This document shows positions 17,255 through 25,305 of a DNA stretch of 64,000 bases, in pieces (within the stretch, counting starts at the first letter, position 1; each line of letters opens with the position of its first letter). This DNA is from Luteipulveratus halotolerans (lineage in GTDB: Bacteria > Actinomycetota > Actinomycetes > Actinomycetales > Dermatophilaceae). The notes below the pieces were generated by a model. It worked only from the letters and a program-made list of their open reading frames with translations. It was not told the origin of the DNA and searched no databases. The stretch is taken from the NCBI RefSeq assembly GCF_001247745.1, contig NZ_LAIR01000003.1, positions 103,151 to 167,150 of the forward strand. Reading direction: 5' to 3'. The position numbers and the translations under genes were made by a program.

Positions 17255-17695
17255 TCAGGCCGAGTCACGGCGACGGCGAGACTCATCGAGCGCATCACGG
17301 AGCACGTCCATGCTCACACCCAGCACACCAGCGAGGTGTCTTCGCACTCGCTCTGAAGGCATGCTTCTGAATGCGCCGGCCTCCCAACGCAGGTAGGTCG
17401 CCGGCGCGACGTGCGCCCGCCTCGCCGCCTCACGCGAACCGTAGCCAGCCTCCAGCCGTAACCGGCGGAGGTCTGGCCGGTCATCGGCAGCCAGTAGGTC
17501 GCTGATCCGTACGTCGAGAGCACGAGCTAGTCGCCCCACCATCGCTGCTCGCGGCGTGGACGTGCCGAGCTCCCAACGGGATACCCGTTCACCCCCGGCG
17601 ACCCCGATGAGATGAGCGAGCTGATGCTGGGTGAGACCAGCTCCCTCGCGGGCGGCGCGCAGCGCATCCGGGCGAAACGCTGGCTGACTGTGCAC
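17255..17695 (-). CDS. Double helix-turn-helix XRE-family regulator
   Basis: 146 residues with two Cro/C1-type HTH units: residues about 10-60 (REGAGLTQHQLAHLIGVAGGERVSRWE) and about 78-130 (LRRLRLEAGYGSREAARRAHVAPATYLRWE). Two such units in one chain can bind an asymmetric or pseudo-dyad operator. It faces the mini-peptide gene tail to tail across a terminator. Likely repressor; its target is not evident. Confidence 0.75.
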   Translation of the reverse strand: MHSQPAFRPDALRAAREGAGLTQHQLAHLIGVAGGERVSRWELGTSTPRAAMVGRLARALDVRISDLLAADDRPDLRRLRLEAGYGSREAARRAHVAPATYLRWEAGAFRSMPSERVRRHLAGVLGVSMDVLRDALDESRRRRDSA

Positions 17696-17889
17696 TCAGG
17701 AACCCTACGGTGCGTCGGCCAACCTTCCGGCAGAAGGTGTGGCCTCGCGTCGCCGGCGACGGCGCTCCGCTCGCGGACGAGCGCCGCGCGGGTGATCCGC
17801 CGGGGTCGCCCATCTCCCGTTCCGGTCGAAGTGTTGGAAGGTCGAACCGGCGCACGAGCTGGAGGCAGCAGGGACCCCAGCCGATCTCG

Positions 17890-18235
17890 ACAAGGGCACC
17901 TGAGACTTAGTGGTCACGTCAGCGCCTGCGATGAGGTCCGCGTCGCGCGGGTTGGCCTTGCGCACGTTGTTGATCGTGCGGGCAACGGGCCGAGTCAGCA
18001 GACCAGCAGCGACCCGCTCGGACGTGGCAGCAGCATCCCAAGCATGTCCTCCCTGTCGGTGGTGCTGAGCTCACCGGGTCGGATCCACGCCTGCCACGCC
18101 GGCTCGTCGAGGAACACCGGCATCCGGTCATGCACGTCGCCGGCCGCGTCGACGCCGGTGCGGGTCAGTCAGCACCGTGAACGTCATGCGCCACTCCCCC
18201 GCGGCACCCTTGTCGAACGCGAACCGACCAGCCGC
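17890..18235 (-). pseudogene. SRAP (YedK/HMCES-type) protease, decayed
   Basis: Pieces of the SOS-response-associated peptidase family are spread over different frames: FAFDKGAAGEWRMTFTVLT near 18180-18235, then DVHDRMPVFLDEPAWQAWIRPGEL, and after another frame change VARTINNVRKANPRDADLIAGAD. At least two frameshifts and no N-terminal catalytic Cys region are present, so it is a remnant. In the intact family the protein crosslinks abasic sites in single-stranded DNA. Confidence 0.65.
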
Positions 18236-18253
18236 GGACAGCAGCTCGGCCGC

Positions 18254-18469
18254 GACGCTGCACAACGCGAGATCGGCTACCGGCTGCTGGGCCGGCTCGC
18301 GTCCTCACCGCTCGCGGCCGAGGACGACCGGGCCCTGGCGGACGACATCCTCACGACCGTGCTCGAGCAGGGCGACGTCGAGGGTGCTCAGTGGTCCGGA
18401 ACGGACCTGGACCTGGTGACGTTCATCCAGGATGATGAAGTGAGCGAAGGAGGCACCACCGATGACTGA
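18254..18469 (+). CDS. Small hypothetical protein, 5' end unclear
   Basis: The last ~70 codons read well (EIGYRLLGRLASSPLAAEDDRALADDILTTVLEQGDVEGAQW...) but no start with a ribosome site is visible, and the frame overlaps the SRAP remnant on the other strand. Its stop overlaps the start of the next small gene by 8 bases. Probably the remaining 3' part of a plasmid gene. Confidence 0.4.
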   Translation, partial: DAAQREIGYRLLGRLASSPLAAEDDRALADDILTTVLEQGDVEGAQWSGTDLDLVTFIQDDEVSEGGTTDD

Positions 18470-18620
18470 CATCGTGCGCGTCACATCCGAGCAGGTCGCA
18501 GCGGCCCGCGGCCTGATCGACCTGCGGGGACGCGACAACGTGCCCGCCTGGTACCTCAAGATCGCCAACGCCAAGCCTTCCCGCGCCGCTCACACCGCAT
18601 CCGCTCAGCGCGCCGGCTAG
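18462..18620 (+). CDS. Small hypothetical protein, 52 aa
   Basis: Starts with ATG eight bases after GAAGGAGG. The product (MTDIVRVTSEQVAAARGLIDLRGRDNVPAWYLKIANA...) matches a common pattern of short actinobacterial plasmid and phage proteins with a QVAAAR...L helix followed by a W/Y-x-x-K/R-I-A segment. No function known. Coupled to the preceding frame. Confidence 0.6.
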   Translation: MTDIVRVTSEQVAAARGLIDLRGRDNVPAWYLKIANAKPSRAAHTASAQRAG

Positions 18621-18651
18621 AACCCACGCGCACCGTCTCGGTGACCCGTTT

Positions 18652-19053
18652 GTGGGCCGGTCGTTCACGTGCGCCCACTCTCGCTCTGAGCAGGAGACTC
18701 CACTGCCTCGCATCGACACGCTGTCCACCGACGACCCCGACGGCCGCACAGCCCTGGACCGCTGCACTGTCCCGGTGACCGGGGCCCTCGACGTGCCGGC
18801 CGCGCGGCTCCTGGCCACCACGCTGCGCGCCGTCGCGCACGCCGACCGGCTGCGGGTCATCTCCACACTGCACGGGGCGCCCGCGACCGGGTCAGCCCTC
18901 GCGGTGGCCCTACACGTCGAGCGTCGGCAGATGCTCGCCCACCTCCGCGTGCTGCGCCGGATCGGGGTGGTCAACGAGCCCGACGACCGGGGCAGGTACG
19001 CACTCGTCGATGGCGGACTCGATCGCCTCGCCCGGCTCCTCGCCCACGACTGA
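18652..19053 (+). CDS. ArsR-family regulator
   Basis: About 110-130 residues with a winged HTH: ARLLATTLRAVAHADRLRVISTLHGAPATGSALAVALHVERRQMLAHLRVLRRIGVV. No metal-binding Cys set is visible, so the signal is unknown. Start uncertain: GTG at 18652 gives the longest form, but the conserved part begins near 18720. The first GATTCC palindrome lies 23 bases beyond its stop. Confidence 0.7.
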   Translation: MGRSFTCAHSRSEQETPLPRIDTLSTDDPDGRTALDRCTVPVTGALDVPAARLLATTLRAVAHADRLRVISTLHGAPATGSALAVALHVERRQMLAHLRVLRRIGVVNEPDDRGRYALVDGGLDRLARLLAHD

Positions 19054-19075
19054 CGGTCCGACGTCGCGGCGGGGC

Positions 19076-19089
19076 GATTCCACGGAATC
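19076..19089 (-). repeat. GATTCC palindrome, copy 1
   Basis: GATTCC-AC-GGAATC between two convergent genes (the ArsR-type gene and the 92-residue membrane protein). First of ten copies in the window; the others are listed individually. Strand is given as the one on which the centre reads GT. Confidence 0.9.
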
Positions 19090-19111
19090 ACTCAGCCGGC
19101 ACCGACGTCGA

Positions 19112-19390
19112 TCACAGTTCCCGTGCCGTCCACCGGCCCGCGAGGAAGCCGAGCACGACCGCTGCGGTGACCCAGAGCCCTGACGCCAGGTCGGTCACGC
19201 CGTCGATCAGCGCAACGCCTGTCGTGCTGTCGTCCGGCATCCGCACGGCGGCGGCCACCCAGACAACGAGGCCGACGACTGCTGCCAGGGCCTCAGCCCG
19301 TGCGGCCCGACCGGTGAAGAAGCGGACCACGGCAAAGGTGACCGCTGCGGTCGCAAGGAAGAAGACGAAGTAGTAGCCGAACTGACCCAT
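19112..19390 (-). CDS. Small membrane protein, 92 aa
   Basis: Three hydrophobic helices (YYFVFFLATAAVTFAVVRFF; ALAAVVGLVVWVAAAV; LWVTAAVVLGFLAGRW) with a basic C terminus. No recognised family. It stands alone between convergent and divergent neighbours. Confidence 0.65.
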   Translation of the reverse strand: MGQFGYYFVFFLATAAVTFAVVRFFTGRAARAEALAAVVGLVVWVAAAVRMPDDSTTGVALIDGVTDLASGLWVTAAVVLGFLAGRWTAREL

Positions 19391-19744
19391 GCGTTGAACA
19401 ACCCTTCATGAGAACGACATTCACGGACGAACCACCAACGCCGGTGAACAGGTCCACCAACACCAGTGACATTGATCTGTCGTGACGATACGAAAGGGCT
19501 CGGACAACTTCGGCGTGTCGCAGGGGACCAAACGCACGATCGCTGGCCCCAGCGGCCCTGGCCCGCACGTCGCATCCCCGCGAAACTGCGCAGATTCTCG
19601 TGCGTCGAGTGGAGGCAGCGGAACGGAACTGAGTTGTGTAATTCCTGGTACAGGAAGCCGCCTGCAAGAACGTCGTCTGTGACGATCGCGGGCCAGATAG
19701 GGTGACTGACAGCCCGCGCACGCCTCGACGAAAGGTCCCATTCA
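19391..19744. other. Non-coding interval upstream of lsr2
   Basis: 354 bases without a convincing gene. The part nearest lsr2 probably holds its promoter: a TAGGGT box near 19698 is a candidate -10, and AAAGG lies 10 bases before the lsr2 ATG. The rest shows short open frames of poor coding character on both strands. Confidence 0.5.
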
Positions 19745-20062
19745 ATGGCTCAGAAGGTCCAGGTCCTACTCATTGACGATGTCGACGGGTCCGAAGCCGC
19801 CGAAAGCCTGACGTTCGGACTCGACGGCGTCACCTACGAGATTGACCTGTCGGCCTCGAACGCCGACCAGATGCGGCACTCCTTCGAGGGATGGATCGCC
19901 AACGCACGGCGGGTCGGTGGCCGGAAGAACTCGAGCAGGACCTCCCGCCGCGACGAGCTCCACAAGGTCCGCGAATGGGCGCGCGCGAACGGTCACACCG
20001 TCAGCGATCGCGGCCGCGTCTCCCAAGACATCCAGGACGCCTACGACAAAGCACACCGATGA
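19745..20062 (+). CDS. lsr2: Lsr2 nucleoid-associated protein
   Basis: 105 residues, the normal length. The N-terminal oligomerisation domain (MAQKVQVLLIDDVDGSEAAESLTFGLDGVTYEIDLS) is joined by a basic linker to the C-terminal DNA-binding domain with the AT-hook-like RGR motif (VREWARANGHTVSDRGRVSQDIQDAY). Lsr2 silences AT-rich foreign DNA, the actinobacterial counterpart of H-NS; a plasmid copy can lower the fitness cost of the plasmid. A second, truncated homologue is at 45929. Confidence 0.95.
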   Translation: MAQKVQVLLIDDVDGSEAAESLTFGLDGVTYEIDLSASNADQMRHSFEGWIANARRVGGRKNSSRTSRRDELHKVREWARANGHTVSDRGRVSQDIQDAYDKAHR

Positions 20063-20407
20063 GCGCACACATCGGGTAGGGCGGAAGCGGCATCGTGCTG
20101 CACGACCAGACCGTGCAGCAGCTGAACACCAGACGCGCGGGCAAGGGGCTACCGCCGCTGACGCACGGGCGACCGCAGCGTGTCTCGTGCACGAACGGTT
20201 GCAGAACACCCGAGTCCACCGGTGCTCGTCGCGGAGAGATCTCTCTCGCGGCCGCGCGGGGGTCGTTTGCTCTGCCGCCGGGTGTCAAATCCTTGTCGGA
20301 GCCGCTTGCGACTGTGCGTCTCGGTCTCGGGCTACGCTGCGGGCGTCGCTGTGGCTGTAGTGCGCTACCGACACTGCAGTGAACAGGGACACTGACAGGA
20401 GGACACA
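20063..20407. other. Interval between lsr2 and the secreted protein gene
   Basis: 345 bases. A GTG-started frame (20095-20382, VLHDQTVQQLNTRRAGKGLPPLTHG...) reads plausibly for its first 30 codons only and has no clear ribosome site, so I do not call it a gene. The 3' end must hold the promoter of the 20408 gene, whose AGGAGG site is at about 20397. Confidence 0.4.
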
Positions 20408-20785
20408 GTGGTAACCAAGAAGACGATGATTCGTGTTGCGCTGGTTGCAACGGCTGCGATGGCGGTCTGCGGGCCTGCGGCCGCCGAAGGCGGGTGGGAC
20501 TCCACCATCACCGCACGGCCGAGCTACGGATCGCGAACCTGGGTGGATAAGAACGTCGACAGCACCAACGCCTACGTCAAGCTCTATGTTTGCAACCAGC
20601 GCGGCGCGGTGGCGATCTTCCGGAACCGGCAGTGGCCCGTTCCTGACGTCACGGTCAAGGACACAACGTGGAGCTGCGACAATGGGATCTACTACGGCGA
20701 CACGGCAGCAGGTGACTACCACTTCACGCTGAAGAAGACCTCCAACGGCGGGGTTCTCGATGCCAACGTTCAGGTTCGTTACTAG
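20408..20785 (+). CDS. Small secreted protein, possible Lcn972-like bacteriocin
   Basis: 125 residues, GTG start after a perfect AGGAGG. A signal peptide (MVTKKTMIRVALVATAAMAVCGPAAA) precedes a mature chain starting EGGWDSTITARPSYG, rich in Tyr/Trp, with two Cys (KLYVCNQ, TWSCDNG). The gene is followed 43 bases on by an ABC ATPase and two permease genes. Sec-secreted Trp/Tyr-rich proteins plus a dedicated ABC exporter recall lactococcin 972 operons, but the GGxW start is only partly matched, so the assignment is tentative. Confidence 0.6.
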   Translation: MVTKKTMIRVALVATAAMAVCGPAAAEGGWDSTITARPSYGSRTWVDKNVDSTNAYVKLYVCNQRGAVAIFRNRQWPVPDVTVKDTTWSCDNGIYYGDTAAGDYHFTLKKTSNGGVLDANVQVRY

Positions 20786-20828
20786 GCAATAGCCGTCGGT
20801 ACAGCATCGAAAGGGTTGTTACACGTCT

Positions 20829-21554
20829 ATGGTTTCGATCTCGCTGAGTGAGGTTGGCATCCGACTGCGTCGGAGAGATGTTCTTCGCGGGGTGACCTGG
20901 CATCTGCCGGAGACCGGGAAGACTTTGTTGGCCGGGCAGAACGGCGTGGGCAAGACAACAACACTTCGTGTGCTGAGCGGCGCGTTGTCCCCGGCCGATG
21001 GGGCGGTGCTTGTCGACGGCCGCCCCATCCGCCGGCGGCAGCTGAGGTCGGTGGTAGCGCTGATGCCGCAGACGATCACGGCGATCCCGGGTCTGTCGGT
21101 GATCGACCAGGTCGCCTTCGCCGGATGGCTAGGTGGTCTTCGAGAATCTGCAGCTCGAGCGCAGGCGCTGGCGGTACTGGACCAGGTAGACCTCGTGGAG
21201 GAGAAGGACCGGAACGCGAGCCAGCTGTCGGGAGGGCAACTTCGTCGTGTCGGTCTGGCAGAGGCATTGACCCGCCCTTCGGACATGCTCCTGCTGGACG
21301 AACCGACAGCTGGCCTGGACCCGGTGCAGAGAGCCCGCTTCCGGGAGTTGGTCGACACCATCGACAAGCCGCTGGTCCTGTCGACGCATCAGCTGGATGA
21401 CGTCGACCAGACCTTCAGCAATGTCGTCGTCCTCAGCGCCGGGAACCTGGCGTTCGAGGGCTCGACGCAGGAATTCTTGAGTCACGGCGCCGGCGATGAG
21501 ACATCGCGCCGGGCTGAGTCAGCCTTCGTCGCGTTGACTGGGGCGGCGTCGTGA
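20829..21554 (+). CDS. ABC transporter ATP-binding protein
   Basis: 241 residues with all motifs: Walker A AGQNGVGKTTTL, Q-loop LMPQT, signature QLSGGQLRR, Walker B MLLLDEPTAGLDP, H-loop STHQ. It drives the membrane proteins coded by the next two genes; its stop overlaps the next GTG by 4 bases. Confidence 0.92.
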   Translation: MVSISLSEVGIRLRRRDVLRGVTWHLPETGKTLLAGQNGVGKTTTLRVLSGALSPADGAVLVDGRPIRRRQLRSVVALMPQTITAIPGLSVIDQVAFAGWLGGLRESAARAQALAVLDQVDLVEEKDRNASQLSGGQLRRVGLAEALTRPSDMLLLDEPTAGLDPVQRARFRELVDTIDKPLVLSTHQLDDVDQTFSNVVVLSAGNLAFEGSTQEFLSHGAGDETSRRAESAFVALTGAAS

Positions 21555-22723
21555 ACGCGATTCGTGGGCTGCGATGGTCAAGCGCCTGGTTCGCCGTACC
21601 GATCGCGGGCCTGGCGGCCTATGTGGCTGGTGTTTCCGAGAAGGAATTCTTCGGTGACTACCCGCTGATCGGCGTCTCGCAGGCGTGGATCGGGCTGGTC
21701 ATCGTGGCCCCTCTGATCGCCGCGTGGTGCAGCTGGGATGCGAGCCGGTTGCGCACCTGGTTGCTGCTGCACTTCTCCGGAGTTCAGCAGCTGAAAGCGT
21801 TGGCCGTGATGCTTGGCGCCGGCTTCGCTCTGGCGGTCGCCGCGGTCCTCGCGGCGACCGGCTGGGCAGCCGGACTCCCCCGAACGGTCCCCGCCATCAG
21901 TATCACCGTGGCCGGAGTCCTAACGCTCATGGCTGCAGCCCTCACCGGAGCCGCGCTGGGAGTGTTGGTACCTCGTGTGGTCGCCGCGCCCCTGTCAGCA
22001 GGGATCTGGTACGCCTGGATGGCGATCCCGATGTCGGACCCCTCGCACTGGACCGCAGCCGCGACCGTGACCGGCGCATCGGCGACCTGCTGCACCTCCT
22101 CACAAGAAGTCAACCCGGCCTCAATGCTGACGGCATCCGCGGTCGCACTGATCTGCGGCGCTGCCGCGCTCATCAGCATCTGGGTGGCATCACGCGCCCG
22201 TGGGGCGGCGGTCCTGATCGCCGGCGTTGCCCTGGCCGGGTCCGCTGGCTGGGCTCTGACACACATCCAGGACGGCCCGATCGTGGCCCGAACCACCCAG
22301 CTCAGCTGCGCCCAGGACGGCCCCGGCCGTGTCTGCATCTGGCCCGAGCACCACGGTCAAGAGGCGAGAATCAACGCCGCGATCCAAGCGGTCCGTTCCC
22401 GGCTGCAGCATGAGGTGATCCCAGTGCCTCAGTCCTGGAGTGAAGCACCCACCCGGCCTCCCGGCGTCGGCAACCTGCAATGGACCACCGGCGTGTCACC
22501 AGAACAGGCACGCTCCTCAATCGTCGTCAGCGTCGTGCAAACAGCCGGGTGCCACGACGCGCGCGGTGAAGCGTTGACCTCCTTCCTGCGCCTGCAAGTC
22601 GGAGTCTCACCGGAGGCTAACGGCACCCCCGCATCCTCTGCCCAGGCCAGGCAGGTACAGGGTCTCCCTGCGGCGCAACGCACGGCCTGGGTCAAGCAGC
22701 AGATCACGGCTTGCTCTGCATGA
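21551..22723 (+). CDS. ABC transporter permease, long
   Basis: 390 residues. About six membrane helices in the first 240 residues, then an extracytoplasmic C-terminal domain (from about residue 245) with three or four Cys (LSCAQDGPGRVCIWPEHHGQ..., QTAGCHD..., QITACSA). An exported Cys domain fused to a permease suggests handling or sensing of the exported substrate. Coupled by overlaps to both neighbours. Confidence 0.75.
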   Translation: MNAIRGLRWSSAWFAVPIAGLAAYVAGVSEKEFFGDYPLIGVSQAWIGLVIVAPLIAAWCSWDASRLRTWLLLHFSGVQQLKALAVMLGAGFALAVAAVLAATGWAAGLPRTVPAISITVAGVLTLMAAALTGAALGVLVPRVVAAPLSAGIWYAWMAIPMSDPSHWTAAATVTGASATCCTSSQEVNPASMLTASAVALICGAAALISIWVASRARGAAVLIAGVALAGSAGWALTHIQDGPIVARTTQLSCAQDGPGRVCIWPEHHGQEARINAAIQAVRSRLQHEVIPVPQSWSEAPTRPPGVGNLQWTTGVSPEQARSSIVVSVVQTAGCHDARGEALTSFLRLQVGVSPEANGTPASSAQARQVQGLPAAQRTAWVKQQITACSA

Positions 22724-23301
22724 GGCTGTACGCGCGAACCCGACGAACCACCGTTCTCTACGCAGTCGCCCTTCTGGTCGGCGCCTCCTCCGCCATGGCT
22801 ACGCCACAGGTCTCCTTCCCGACCGTCATCGGAAGCGGTGGCACCACCCTGCCCATCAACGCGATCCTGCCCACCGTCCTGGGCTGCGCCATCGCCTGGA
22901 GCCTGTCCGCGAGGTTCACCCACCTGACCGACAACGCCGCCCGAGAAACAGGCTGGCTGGACGTATTGCTCGCTCTCGGCGCGGTAGTCGTCGTAGCGAT
23001 CGGCGGTCTACTGGTCCTCGCACCAGACCTGGTCGTCCTTCGAAACGCGGTCCTGACCGTTGGCATCAGCGTGGCGGGTACCGCGATCTTCACGCCCGCA
23101 GCCGGGTCCCTCCTGACCGCCAGCGCGCTGATCGTCTCCCTCACCTACGGACCGACCGCGCCAGGAGCACGGTTTGCGCGGCTCTTTCAAGCCCCGTCCG
23201 ACCAAACGTGGCCGTGGGCGATCAGCATCCTGGCCCTGGCAGTTGCTCTCGCCGCCGCCGCATGCCGTCCATGGCCTCACCATCAGCAGGTGCTGCTCTG
23301 A
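22720..23301 (+). CDS. Second ABC-associated membrane protein
   Basis: 193 residues beginning MRLYARTRRTT at an ATGA overlap with the preceding gene; about five to six hydrophobic helices. No family recognised, but position makes it a component, or the immunity protein, of the ABC system starting at 20829. Confidence 0.65.
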   Translation: MRLYARTRRTTVLYAVALLVGASSAMATPQVSFPTVIGSGGTTLPINAILPTVLGCAIAWSLSARFTHLTDNAARETGWLDVLLALGAVVVVAIGGLLVLAPDLVVLRNAVLTVGISVAGTAIFTPAAGSLLTASALIVSLTYGPTAPGARFARLFQAPSDQTWPWAISILALAVALAAAACRPWPHHQQVLL

Positions 23302-23351
23302 GCCCAGATCGGTGACCGCACGACCGAGCTCTCGCCGGGCCGCGTAGGTGG

Positions 23352-23386
23352 GGTGTCGGTAAGGAACATGTCACCAGATGCAAACA
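23352..23386 (+). repeat. 35-bp inverted repeat, left copy
   Basis: GGTGTCGGTAAGGAAC followed by ATGTCACCAGATGCAAAC recurs in inverted orientation at 24201-24235 with three or four mismatches. The pair brackets the 206-residue membrane protein gene. It may be the trace of a small mobile unit or duplicated regulatory sequence. Confidence 0.6.
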
Positions 23387-23531
23387 AGGTCTCGCGAACG
23401 ACCGGGTGCGTGACATTCGTGCGGACACGAGTTGTCATCAGCGCTGGCCTGCTACCAACGGCATCTATCTGGCTGAAGATGCCTCGCAACGATCGTTAGC
23501 GTCTCAGCTCTCCCAGGTGGCGTGCGATGAC

Positions 23532-24152
23532 CTAACCGAGGTTGTAGAACGTTTTGATCGGCCCATCGGGCAGTCGATCGGCGGTGTATCCGTCCTCAGG
23601 CACCGGCATGTAGCCGCTGACGTCGATCAGGACATCGAACGAGTCTGTATAGGTCGGCCGAGAGGGATCATCGCTGGTGTAGCTCGCGGTGATCGTGCCG
23701 TGCCGAGGCAGTCCTGCCTCGGTTGTCCCGTCCTCGAACCGACCGTTGGCTTCAAGGCGCCAGTAGACGCGGATGCTGGCCCGGGGCGGCAAGGTCCGCG
23801 GGGTCTCGAACATCTCCTTGGTCTTGCTGGCGATGTCGTCAAGCGTCTCCGGCCAGGCGTCGTACTCCAGCGTCAGACCGCGCGCGGCGGAATTGCCCAT
23901 GTTAGTGATCCGTAGATCCCAACTCGGAGAACCGGCAAGGCTTCCAACGATCTCGGCGTACACGTACGGACGGGTCTGCTCGATGCTGTCGCGCTTCGCC
24001 TGCTCGTTGGCTTCCTGCGCCGCGTTGAGCGTTCCTTTCGCTGCCAGGCCGGCCACGATCGCCGTGACCAGAAGCGCGAGGGTGAGCACGGCGGTTGCTG
24101 CCGTCGATACGGCAGAGAGCACGTCCGTCCAGGTCGGGTCGGGATGCTCCAC
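23532..24152 (-). CDS. Membrane-anchored hypothetical protein, 206 aa
   Basis: Start taken at GTG (VEHPDPTWTDVLSAVSTA), since the open frame upstream crosses an inverted repeat. One N-terminal helix (AATAVLTLALLVTAIVAGLAA), then a polar domain (EQAKRDSIEQTRPYVYAEIVGSLAGSPSWDLRITNMGNSAARGLTLEY) resembling common actinobacterial single-pass proteins of unknown role with an Ig-like beta domain. Confidence 0.65.
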   Translation of the reverse strand: MEHPDPTWTDVLSAVSTAATAVLTLALLVTAIVAGLAAKGTLNAAQEANEQAKRDSIEQTRPYVYAEIVGSLAGSPSWDLRITNMGNSAARGLTLEYDAWPETLDDIASKTKEMFETPRTLPPRASIRVYWRLEANGRFEDGTTEAGLPRHGTITASYTSDDPSRPTYTDSFDVLIDVSGYMPVPEDGYTADRLPDGPIKTFYNLG

Positions 24153-24200
24153 GAGTGCAACTATCCCCGGTCGTCTCCATCGGCGTCGGGCTTCGGCTCG

Positions 24201-24235
24201 TTTGCACCTGGTGACACGTTCCTTACCGACATCCC
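24201..24235 (-). repeat. 35-bp inverted repeat, right copy
   Basis: Partner of 23352-23386. On the minus strand it reads ATGTCGGTAAGGAACGTG then TCACCAGGTGCAAAC, 50-85 bases upstream of the GTG of the membrane protein gene, so it could also be that gene's promoter segment. Confidence 0.6.
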
Positions 24236-24356
24236 AGGTAGTGGCGATTCCTCCGAGGACCCGCGCCTCACCGCGCGGTAGACCGACTGAATTTCTAGGG
24301 GTTCGACACTCCCGCTCCTTGGCGCCGCGCCATGCCCACACCCGCCAGCAGCGGCG

Positions 24357-24659
24357 TCATTCATGACCGGCGCCGTGCGTAGTTTCATCTCGCCGCTTGA
24401 CGTCGTCCGCAGACACCCACACGTTGACGTCTCCCCCAGCGCGCCCGTAGTCGCGCCATGTCACGTGAACGCGTCGGCCGACCCAGCGCAGCGCCCGTGC
24501 CGCCACCCATTGCAGCGTTCCATCCGGCCACTCGATCCGCACTTCGACCTCGATCGGCGCGGGGGCGTACGGTACCGCGCGGAGCGCGGCGTTCGGTGGC
24601 CAGTCCTGATTCAGAGGAAGGGCATAGCGGGGACGGCGACCATCGTTCTGACCCACCAT
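24357..24659 (-). CDS. Hypothetical protein, 100 aa
   Basis: Clear coding pattern in the middle and C-terminal part (IEVEVRIEWPDGTLQWVAARALRWVGRRVHVTWRDYGRAGGDVNVWV), a small beta-rich fold seen as hypothetical proteins on actinobacterial accessory DNA. No function known. It follows the 110-residue hypothetical gene in the same direction, 20 bases apart. Confidence 0.6.
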   Translation of the reverse strand: MVGQNDGRRPRYALPLNQDWPPNAALRAVPYAPAPIEVEVRIEWPDGTLQWVAARALRWVGRRVHVTWRDYGRAGGDVNVWVSADDVKRRDETTHGAGHE

Positions 24660-24679
24660 TGCTCAGCTGGGCCGATGGC

Positions 24680-25012
24680 TCATCGCGGGTAGGGCACGTG
24701 AAGTCGCTGATCGACGACCAACTCACAGGCCGCACGCACCTCATACCTGGTCAGCAGGTTGTACTCCCCGCCGTGCGGCAGGAGCAACGCTGACGTATCC
24801 ACCGCATGTCTCTCGCCGGGTCGGATCCAGTACAGCTGGTAGCGGCCGTCGTCTTCGTCATCTCGACTCGGCTCGGCTCGCATCAACATCGCGCTGCCCG
24901 TGTAGTCGTCGATCCACTGGTGGACGTCGTTATCCCCGGCGGCAATCTCAGGAAGATTCGCATCCGGCCACAGATCGGGGGACCATCGCGCTCCCTTGTT
25001 CATCCATGGCAT
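24680..25012 (-). CDS. Hypothetical protein, 110 aa
   Basis: Acidic, Trp/Tyr-containing protein (MPWMNKGARWSPDLWPDANLPEI...DDGRYQLYWIRPGERHAVDTSALLLPHGGEYNLLTRYEVRAACELV). No recognised domain. A terminator hairpin lies upstream at 25061-25090, isolating it from the broken M48 protease gene. Confidence 0.6.
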   Translation of the reverse strand: MPWMNKGARWSPDLWPDANLPEIAAGDNDVHQWIDDYTGSAMLMRAEPSRDDEDDGRYQLYWIRPGERHAVDTSALLLPHGGEYNLLTRYEVRAACELVVDQRLHVPYPR

Positions 25013-25060
25013 TGGCCGGAATCCTCCGCTCGATACATGTTGAACGCCTGCGAACGAGCG

Positions 25061-25090
25061 AAGGGGCCCACCAAATCTGGTGGACCCCTT
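25061..25090 (-). terminator. Terminator hairpin
   Basis: Stem AAGGGGCCCACCA / TGGTGGACCCCTT with a 4-base loop and one mismatch, flanked by a further GAACGAG/CTTCGTTC pairing. It ends transcription of the M48 protease unit before the 110-residue gene. Confidence 0.7.
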
Positions 25091-25305
25091 CTTCGTTCGT
25101 ATGTCCGCAGGGGGAGGCCGGAGCCCGCAAGTCCCGCGACTCGTGCATCCAGGTTACAACAAGATCACGAGCACGAGGATGAAGTGCCCGACTCCCGCCT
25201 ATGAGCGACGCTGCTGCGTCTGGAGCAGTTCGGTGATGGCTCTGACCCGCACGCTTATCGGCGGGTGAGTGCGTGTGAGGTTCTGCCACCAGGTGGGCTC
25301 GGTCT

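Noticed and set aside
17612..18250. 5' two-thirds of a 285-codon plus-strand frame
   Set aside because: Antisense to the XRE gene start and to the SRAP remnant; only the last ~70 codons look coding.
20095..20382. 95-codon frame after lsr2
   Set aside because: No ribosome site and poor coding character after the first third; left as non-coding.
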